This document shows, piece after piece, positions 6,375 to 11,077 of a DNA stretch of 11,077 nt (its first letter is position 1; every line of letters starts with the position of its first letter). The position numbers and the translations under genes were made by a program. The notes beneath the pieces are model-generated. The model had not been told where the DNA came from. It saw only the letters and a list, made by a program, of their open reading frames with translations, and did no database searches. Source of the DNA: JBBIVP01 sp037439705 [NCBI: bacterium] (lineage in GTDB: Bacteria > JBBIVP01); assembly GCA_037439705.1 (NCBI GenBank), contig JBBIVP010000056.1, positions 1 through 11,077 of the forward strand, read 5' to 3'.

Positions 6375-7645
6375 TATTTTTTAATGTATTTTCCTGCAAA
6401 ATCAGCTATTTCTCCAAGTTCCTCTTCTATCCTGATCAACTGGTTGAACTTCGCCACTCTTTCCGACCTGTTAACCGAGCCTGTTTTTATAAATTCTGCA
6501 TTTACAGCCACCGCTAAATCCGCAATAGTTGTATCCTCTGTTTCGCCGCTTCTGTGAGAAATGATGCATCTGTATCCTGCTTTTTTTGCCAGTTCAATGG
6601 CTGAAAGCGTTTCTGTAAGGGTTCCTATCTGGTTGAGTTTTATAAGCACAGCATTTGCCACTCCTTCTTCTATTCCCCTTTTTATTATTGCTGGATTTGT
6701 TACGAACACATCGTCACCAACGAGTATTGTATCCTTCAATCTGTTCGTGATTTTTTTCCATCCTTCCCAGTCAGACTCTGCCATTCCATCCTCTATGAGA
6801 AATACAGGATATTTTGCCACCAGATTTTCATAATAATCTACCATTTCTTCGGATGTGAGTTTTTTCTCTTCAAAAGAGTATTTTCCATCTTCATAGAGTT
6901 CGCTCGCTGCCACATCAAGGGCAATAAAAACCTCTTTGCCTGGAGAATATCCTGTCTTTTCTATTGCATTTATTAAAGTCTTTATAGCGGTTTCGTGGTT
7001 ATCAAAATCAGGAGCAAATCCTCCTTCGTCTCCCAGTCCTGTGGATTTTTTCTCTTTTTTCAATATCTTCTTAAGGGTATGAAAAATTTCTGAGCCCATT
7101 CTTACCGCCTCTTTGAAAGAAGAAGCGCCAATCGGTGCTATCATAAATTCCTGAATTTCCAGATTGTTGTCTGCATGTGCTCCTCCGTTTATGAAATTCA
7201 TAAGGGGAACCGAGAGGAGTGTGGCATTTACTCCACCTATGTATCTGTAAAGTGGAAGTCCGGTAAGAAGAGCACCAGCCTTTGCAACTGCAAGAGAAAT
7301 TCCAAGAATCGCATTTGCTCCGTATTTTGATTTGTTTTCGGTTCCATCAAGTTCTTTTAAAATGTAATCTATATAAATCTGATTGAAGGCATCAATTCCA
7401 ATGAGTTGTGGACCAAGAATTTCGTTTACATTCTTCACAGCCTTCAAAACCCCTTTTCCTCCGTATCTTTCAGTGCCATCTCTTAATTCAAGAGCTTCCC
7501 TTGTTCCTGTTGAGGCTCCTGATGGAACCATGGCTCTTCCTATAATTCCACATTTTAATTCCACCTCCACTTCCACCGTTGGATTTCCTCTTGAATCAAG
7601 GACCTCCCTTCCTCTCACCCTTACTATAGCGCTTCTTTTCTCCAT
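6374..7645 (-). CDS. eno: Enolase (phosphopyruvate hydratase)
   Basis: A 423-residue glycolytic/gluconeogenic enzyme interconverting 2-phosphoglycerate and phosphoenolpyruvate, and usually part of the RNA degradosome in bacteria. All hallmark residues are present: the SGASTGTRE loop (42-50), H157 in GGAHADN, E207 in GDEGGFAP, the magnesium ligands D244 (ALDVAASE), E285 (IEDG) and D311 (GDD), the catalytic base K336 (LIKLNQ), and H364-R365-S366 in [11 protein letters not shown]. Length is typical. The ATG overlaps the acylphosphatase stop as TAATG, and the stop overlaps the RCK start in the same way, giving a translationally coupled operon. No oddity in the coding sequence. Confidence 0.98.
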   Translation of the reverse strand: MEKRSAIVRVRGREVLDSRGNPTVEVEVELKCGIIGRAMVPSGASTGTREALELRDGTERYGGKGVLKAVKNVNEILGPQLIGIDAFNQIYIDYILKELDGTENKSKYGANAILGISLAVAKAGALLTGLPLYRYIGGVNATLLSVPLMNFINGGAHADNNLEIQEFMIAPIGASSFKEAVRMGSEIFHTLKKILKKEKKSTGLGDEGGFAPDFDNHETAIKTLINAIEKTGYSPGKEVFIALDVAASELYEDGKYSFEEKKLTSEEMVDYYENLVAKYPVFLIEDGMAESDWEGWKKITNRLKDTILVGDDVFVTNPAIIKRGIEEGVANAVLIKLNQIGTLTETLSAIELAKKAGYRCIISHRSGETEDTTIADLAVAVNAEFIKTGSVNRSERVAKFNQLIRIEEELGEIADFAGKYIKK

Positions 7646-7923
7646 TATCTGTACCTCACATCAAAGGTTTTGAATTCATTTTTATACTCTTCCCATTTAA
7701 CTTCAACATTTTTTACAATCGCCAGCGGAGGTCCTTTCCAGCACCATCTTATAAACTCCTCAATTTTTTCCTTTTCTCCTTCAACAACCAATTCCACAGA
7801 GCCATCAGACATATTTCTAACCCATCCCGTTAATCTGATTTTTAGTGCTTCTTCTCTTGCAGTGCTTCTGTAATAAACCCCCTGTACCATTCCGGTAACC
7901 TTTATATGCGCTCTTGCTTTCAT
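7645..7923 (-). CDS. Acylphosphatase
   Basis: A 92-residue small cytosolic enzyme that hydrolyses acyl phosphates such as 1,3-bisphosphoglycerate and carbamoyl phosphate. The family signature is intact: GMVQGVYYR with the phosphate-binding R19, and [12 protein letters not shown] with the catalytic N37. Family length is about 90-100. It is first in the operon with enolase, and its stop overlaps the enolase ATG. The start at 7923 gives the standard N-terminus and has only a weak AGAAG ribosome site; a candidate -10 box lies seven bases upstream. Confidence 0.93.
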   Translation of the reverse strand: MKARAHIKVTGMVQGVYYRSTAREEALKIRLTGWVRNMSDGSVELVVEGEKEKIEEFIRWCWKGPPLAIVKNVEVKWEEYKNEFKTFDVRYR

Positions 7924-7930
7924 CTTCTAA

Positions 7931-7958
7931 ATGTTATTAAAAAGGAAAAAAATATCAA
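7931..7958 (-). promoter_or_regulatory. Candidate promoter of the acylphosphatase-enolase operon
   Basis: On the minus strand TTGATA (7958..7953), a 16-bp spacer and TAACAT (7936..7931) stand seven bases before the ATG at 7923. The spacing copies the stronger promoters at 3012 and 9716. The -10 box is only a 4/6 match, so confidence is limited. It begins directly after the T-tract of the upstream terminator. Confidence 0.42.
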
Positions 7959-7959
7959 G

Positions 7960-7991
7960 AAAAAACAGCGAGAATATGCTTGCTATCTCGC
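7960..7991 (-). terminator. Intrinsic terminator of the nitrilase/SCP2-like operon
   Basis: Read leftward, GCGAGA (7991..7986) pairs with TCTCGC (7973..7968). Two more A-T pairs form past a one-base bulge around a seven-base loop, and TG then a run of six T (7965..7960) follows. The stop codon TAG of the preceding gene lies inside the hairpin, so the gene ends on its own terminator. Confidence 0.75.
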
Positions 7992-8390
7992 CCACAGGTA
8001 AAAAATTTTTAGAAATGTAAAAATGTCTTTTAACGAGGACTTGTTAAATTTAATTTCCAGTTCTTTATTAAACCATGAGAAAATAAGCCGGAAGAGACTT
8101 GGTCCATCAACAATTAATTTTGTTTTTGGACCCCTGAGAATAATATCGGGCTCCTCTTTTTCCATTCCAAGTTCAAATCCATCTCCGTGAAGAATTATGA
8201 AGAATGGATCCATATAAAAATCTGTTATTTCCAGAATGATTACCTTTTTGCCATCGCCTGTCCACTTTTTTATCTTTTTCAGTTTTTTTTCGTCTTCATA
8301 AACTTTTGTAAGCAGAGGAATGAACCAGTTATTTGCAACTGTCTCCCAGAATTTGTTTGCGTTCTTTTTCACCCAGTTCATGTTTTTCAT
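7983..8390 (-). CDS. Small SCP2-like (sterol carrier protein fold) hypothetical protein
   Basis: 135 residues with a basic helical N-terminus (about 1-45), then a segment of alternating strands. The order VIILEITD, PFFIILHGDGFELGM, EEPDIILRGPKTKLIVDG and a final hydrophobic helix resembles the SCP2 lipid-binding fold: strands, a 'pD..i' strand, then an 'l..l..G' helix. No signal peptide or catalytic motif is visible. The fold is a pattern-level guess, not a firm match. The ATG overlaps the stop of the nitrilase-like gene as ATGA; an alternative Met at residue 4 would remove this overlap. Second and last gene of its operon. Confidence 0.5.
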   Translation of the reverse strand: MKNMNWVKKNANKFWETVANNWFIPLLTKVYEDEKKLKKIKKWTGDGKKVIILEITDFYMDPFFIILHGDGFELGMEKEEPDIILRGPKTKLIVDGPSLFRLIFSWFNKELEIKFNKSSLKDIFTFLKIFYLWAR

Positions 8391-9709
8391 TTTATTATGA
8401 GGTCAGCCCATAGAATTGATTCTACATATTCATTTTCACTGGTTCCACAATTTTCTGATTCTATTTTCATTGAGTCACAGGCGGATGGAGAAAGAAGGGA
8501 TATGGCTTTTTCCCTCAACATGTTTCTTCTTTCATCAAGGCTCAAAGATGGATTTTCTATTACAGGGTCATCCATTACCCACGGTGCCAGAAGAAAAAAT
8601 CCTCCTTCAGGATAAATCTCAGTGTAACTCTCCGAAAGTGAATTGTTGCCCACATAATTTTTATCCCTCGTTATTCTCGGGTCTATTTTTCCAGTTATTG
8701 CACTCTGTCCATCAAAAACCATGTCAAAGAAGTTTCCTGTCATCATTGGATTTATGTTGTACTGGATATTTTTATATTGCATAGTTCCCAATGTGGAACG
8801 AAGCCAGTCTTCAGGTTGCCAGTATGGATAGAAAGAAGCCCATATCCCTGGATTTGCGGATGGTTGTATTATTATATCACATCCCATTTCATCCATTTTT
8901 CCCACATAGTCTTCATAAAAAGCATCTGCACATACAGCAATGCAGATATCAATTTCAGTTCCCGGAATTCTGTAGATTTCTGCCTCTTCAACCTTTCCCC
9001 TTGATAGGTCAAGCAAAGATTCTTCTTCTGGAACGAGATGGACCTTTTTCACATTATAAACTATTTCTCCATCTGGATTGAACAGAAAACAGGTATTCCA
9101 TACATCTTCACTCTTAGCCACATAAATGTAATCTGATTCAACCGATGGGTCTTTTAGGAAATTTAGATTCGGGTCAGAAATTTTTTTCACTTCTGCCACA
9201 TTTGTGCAGGAAATTATGTAGATTTTGTAATTCTTTGCCAGTTTAGAAAATGTGTTAAAGAAGGGTCTCCAGAGAGAATCTGTAATAGCAAGAAATAGAT
9301 TTCTCTGAAGGGAAACATCATACTTTTTCTTATAAAACTGAAAAGCAGAAGAATAAGAATTCAAAAGCGATAAAAATGCATTTAACGCATATTTTTCCTT
9401 CCTTCCATCTTCACCATTTGAGCCAAAAAATGCGAGCACGAGTCCAGTATCTTCTGGAAATACGAGGAGATTCGGATATTCATTCTGAAATTTGTCTTTT
9501 ACCAGTTCAATCATGTTTTCTATTTTTTCATAGAACTTTGATTCAGATCCAGCCATATCCACTGTTAATTTGTGCCCGATTGCAAATACCCTGAGCGTTT
9601 TTCCTTTTATTGGTTCTTTTGTTTCTAAACCAATAATTTTTACTTCAGTCTTTTCTGCGGTGCAGGAGAAGAAAAGGAGTAAGAAGATTTTTACAATCTT
9701 TCTGGACAT
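8387..9709 (-). CDS. Nitrilase-superfamily (carbon-nitrogen hydrolase) lipoprotein
   Basis: 440 residues. The N-terminus MSRKIVKIFLLLFFSC is a lipoprotein signal with the lipidated Cys at 16, so the enzyme should sit in the cell envelope. The nitrilase Glu-Lys-Cys triad is visible: E86 in VFPED, K222 in KKVHLVPEEE, and C260 in CIAVCADAFYED. IIIQPSANPG follows, as in carbon-nitrogen hydrolases that act on amides or nitriles. At 440 residues it is longer than the roughly 270-residue core. Insertions lie around 95-155 and after 290. Substrate unknown; apolipoprotein N-acyltransferase shares this fold but has extra membrane helices that are absent here. The open frame extends to 9811, but the start is set at 9709 because of the signal peptide and a strong promoter ending six bases before it. 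Confidence 0.83.
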   Translation of the reverse strand: MSRKIVKIFLLLFFSCTAEKTEVKIIGLETKEPIKGKTLRVFAIGHKLTVDMAGSESKFYEKIENMIELVKDKFQNEYPNLLVFPEDTGLVLAFFGSNGEDGRKEKYALNAFLSLLNSYSSAFQFYKKKYDVSLQRNLFLAITDSLWRPFFNTFSKLAKNYKIYIISCTNVAEVKKISDPNLNFLKDPSVESDYIYVAKSEDVWNTCFLFNPDGEIVYNVKKVHLVPEEESLLDLSRGKVEEAEIYRIPGTEIDICIAVCADAFYEDYVGKMDEMGCDIIIQPSANPGIWASFYPYWQPEDWLRSTLGTMQYKNIQYNINPMMTGNFFDMVFDGQSAITGKIDPRITRDKNYVGNNSLSESYTEIYPEGGFFLLAPWVMDDPVIENPSLSLDERRNMLREKAISLLSPSACDSMKIESENCGTSENEYVESILWADLIIK

Positions 9710-9715
9710 AAAATA

Positions 9716-9744
9716 ATTATAACAAGTCAGAAGAAAATAGTCAA
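9716..9744 (-). promoter_or_regulatory. Strong sigma70-type promoter, predicted leaderless, of the nitrilase-like gene
   Basis: On the minus strand TTGACT (9744..9739), a 17-bp spacer and a consensus TATAAT (9721..9716) are followed by TATTTT and then ATG at 9709. The expected transcription start coincides with the A of the start codon, so no 5' leader or ribosome binding site would exist. Confidence 0.8.
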
Positions 9745-9761
9745 TTTCCAATCCTGAAAGG

Positions 9762-9809
9762 GCTGTATTTGGGTGAGTTCGCTCTTTCGTGGAAAGGGCC
9801 GGATACAGC
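9762..9809 (+). repeat. Compact inverted-repeat element able to fold as a three-way junction
   Basis: GCTGTATTTGG (9762-9772) pairs with CCGGATACAGC (9799-9809), 11 pairs counting two G-U. It encloses two small hairpins, GAG-TTCG-CTC (9775-9784) and TTTC-GTG-GAAA (9785-9795). With Watson-Crick pairs only, the outer arms match over 7 bp. It lies between the end of the DUF499 homology (9812) and the nitrilase promoter (9744). Function unknown; it could be a scar, a regulatory RNA element or chance. Confidence 0.4.
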
Positions 9810-9811
9810 AT

Positions 9812-10800
9812 CTGGAAAGTAGGATAAGAACCCCAGCGCTCGTAGAGAACATCAATGAGTTCAGGATGAAATGGATAAGCATGTTCTATTCTCTCTATAT
9901 TCTATTTCTTTTACCTCTGATGTCACATCCGTTCCTAATTTCTGGTAAAGGTCAAAATAACTCTGGGCTACTTCTTTTATCGTGCTCTCTTCTCCAAAAT
10001 CTTCAAACAGTCTCTTGCGAATCACTTCGTAGAGCTCAACACCTTCCACAGGAGTATAAACCGTCTCAACCCTTCCGTATATCCTTTGCAATTGATTAAG
10101 TGCTCGTTCCCCCTTCTTCACCATAGGGAGCGCTTGAAGGAAGCGTGCGGACAAGACAGGCATTTTTCTTTGTCCTCACTGCTTCGGTAAGTTCCTGAGA
10201 AAAAACCAAAATTTGGTCAGCGAAATCCTTCGCTTTTACAACATATTCCACAATTTCATACATTAGGATAAGTACTGGTTCTCCACCCAAAACTTGGTTT
10301 AAAACCTCTTTCCCGGGACTGCGTTTTTTTTCATCGTGAATTTTCACCTTCTCGTAAACTCCAAGTTGATAAGCGATTTCATCCCATGGCGTCTTTCCTT
10401 TTATTGGGTCTGCCTGAGTTCCAACGAAGATCACGACCTTCGCACCTTTTGGATTTGGAAGTTTTGAGATAACTTCAAGATGTTTCACTTTCTCTCTGTT
10501 CTCTACCGCGTGATACAATGCAAGAAGTGCGTGTGTCTTACCGCCACCAAAGGGTGTCTGAAGTTGAATGACAGGGTCTCCCTTTTCTCCGCTCAGACGG
10601 GAAAGCACGTTCTCAAGAAGATTTTTTAAGCCCTGTGTCAGATATGTCTTCTGAAAAAAGATGCTTGTATCTTTGTATTCTAATGTTGTCTTTCCAGAAA
10701 CAACATCCCCAAGGTCAGCAGCGAAGACAGCCTCACTCAGTTTTCCTTCTCTTATGTCTGTATGTGGCGTTGCTACCTGCCACCAATTAGGTAAAGTCAT
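9812..10800 (-). pseudogene. DUF499-type AAA ATPase, frameshifted twice and truncated
   Basis: Remains of a large ATPase (normally about 1000 residues) found in predicted defence gene clusters. The first frame (10800 to about 10110) has the family N-terminus TPHTDIREG, Walker A TPFGGGKT (82-89), VIFVGTQADP and PSSAPYGEE. Walker B reads VLILMYEIVEY: Tyr181 stands where the family has Asp. One extra G in a G5 run (10113..10109) then shifts the frame. Removing it gives GEEGERALNQLQRIYGRVETVYTPVEG. A second shift, equal to loss of two bases in an AG repeat (9896..9891), moves to the frame reading AYPFHPELIDVLYERWGSYPTFQ. Homology ends at 9812, so about two thirds of the protein is missing. AAAGGAGGGATAAAAATG gives a good ribosome site, and the gene follows the HEPN gene by two bases. 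The family frame is from memory; the frame changes are seen directly. Confidence 0.82.
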
Positions 10801-10802
10801 TT

Positions 10803-11077
10803 TTATCCCTCCTTTAGAATTTTTTCTATGTCCTTTTTCAAAGCAGGAAGCTCTTTAACAATTATTTGCCAAACAATTTTATAATCAATAACAAAATATC
10901 CATGAATTAGTCTATTCCTCATCCCAATAACTTGTGCCCATGGTATTTCTGAATATTTCTTTTGTATATCTTTTGGAATTGCGTTTGCTGCTTCTCCAAT
11001 AATCTCAAGGTTCCTTACAACCGCATCTCTTGTTTTTGTATCTTTAACGAATTCATCATACCCAAGGCCAGAGATAT
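10803..11077 (-). CDS. HEPN-domain protein, HepT/DUF86 type (partial, N-terminus outside window)
   Basis: 91 in-frame codons including the stop, the C-terminal part of a protein that normally has about 110-140 residues. GMRNRLIHGYF contains the complete RX4HXY motif (Arg, four residues, His, one residue, Tyr) of HepT-type HEPN RNases. NLEIIGEAANAIP and the closing WQIIVKELPALKKDIEKIL are also typical of DUF86. HepT toxins are tRNA/RNA nucleases neutralised by a MntA nucleotidyltransferase that adds AMP to the motif tyrosine; that partner would be expected upstream, beyond the right edge. The stop at 10805..10803 lies two bases before the DUF499 pseudogene start, and the ribosome site of that gene lies in its last codons. 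The visible part is intact. Confidence 0.85.
   Translation of the reverse strand, partial: ISGLGYDEFVKDTKTRDAVVRNLEIIGEAANAIPKDIQKKYSEIPWAQVIGMRNRLIHGYFVIDYKIVWQIIVKELPALKKDIEKILKEG

Noticed and set aside
9762-9809. Integron attC site or insertion-sequence end
   Set aside because: No GTTRRRY/RYYYAAC core sites, no transposase or integrase gene nearby, and only one copy in the window.
9762-9809. Intrinsic terminator for the HEPN/DUF499 transcript
   Set aside because: No T-tract follows the hairpin on the minus strand, and the minus-strand stem is weaker than the plus-strand one.
9710-9811. Nitrilase-like protein starting at 9811
   Set aside because: The first residues are outside the family, and a lipoprotein signal begins at 9709 right behind a strong promoter.
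1-11077. CRISPR array or tandem repeats
   Set aside because: No regularly spaced repeats of 20 or more bases were seen anywhere in the window.

Overview
The window reads as low-GC chromosomal DNA from a Gram-negative, probably thermophilic bacterium. The evidence is: an outer-membrane beta-barrel protein, lipoprotein and Tat-type signals, Lys/Glu-rich proteins, arginine mostly encoded by AGA/AGG, and a tRNA gene without an encoded CCA end. I cannot fix the phylum from the sequence alone; an uncultured thermophilic lineage would fit.

Layout, left to right. (1) Bases 1-3 look like the start codon of a leftward gene with a strong ribosome binding site. Diverging from it is a CDF-type zinc/cation efflux gene (122-1027, +). 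(2) Tail-to-tail with it is a leftward operon of a Tat/lipoprotein-type small subunit (2522-3004) and a GMC-family flavoprotein oxidoreductase (1021-2520), which is split by one in-frame TAA. (3) Rightward truD (3060-4205) and a tRNA-Leu(CAG) gene (4258-4342) follow. (4) A tightly overlapped leftward operon runs acylphosphatase (7645-7923), enolase (6374-7645), KtrA-like RCK protein (5700-6374), porin-like outer-membrane protein (4387-5703). (5) Upstream of it is a two-gene leftward operon, a nitrilase-superfamily lipoprotein (8387-9709) and a small SCP2-like protein (7983-8390), ending in an intrinsic terminator. (6) The right edge holds the remains of an accessory module: a HepT-type HEPN gene (partial) and a DUF499-type ATPase pseudogene with two frameshifts, a changed Walker B residue and a missing C-terminal part.

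How the genes work together. Genes inside operons are joined by stop/start overlaps (TAATG, ATGA) or by a strong Shine-Dalgarno sequence. Several first genes instead have a sigma70-like -10 box only 6-7 bases before the start codon, which predicts leaderless mRNAs. The clearest cases are the nitrilase lipoprotein and the small oxidoreductase subunit, with acylphosphatase likely and truD nearly so. The divergent truD and oxidoreductase promoters overlap completely within 55 bp.

I found no complete novel system. The points most worth checking are the leaderless-promoter architecture, the in-frame stop in the GMC oxidoreductase, the decayed HEPN/DUF499 module, and a compact structured element (9762-9809) at the truncation boundary of the DUF499 gene.
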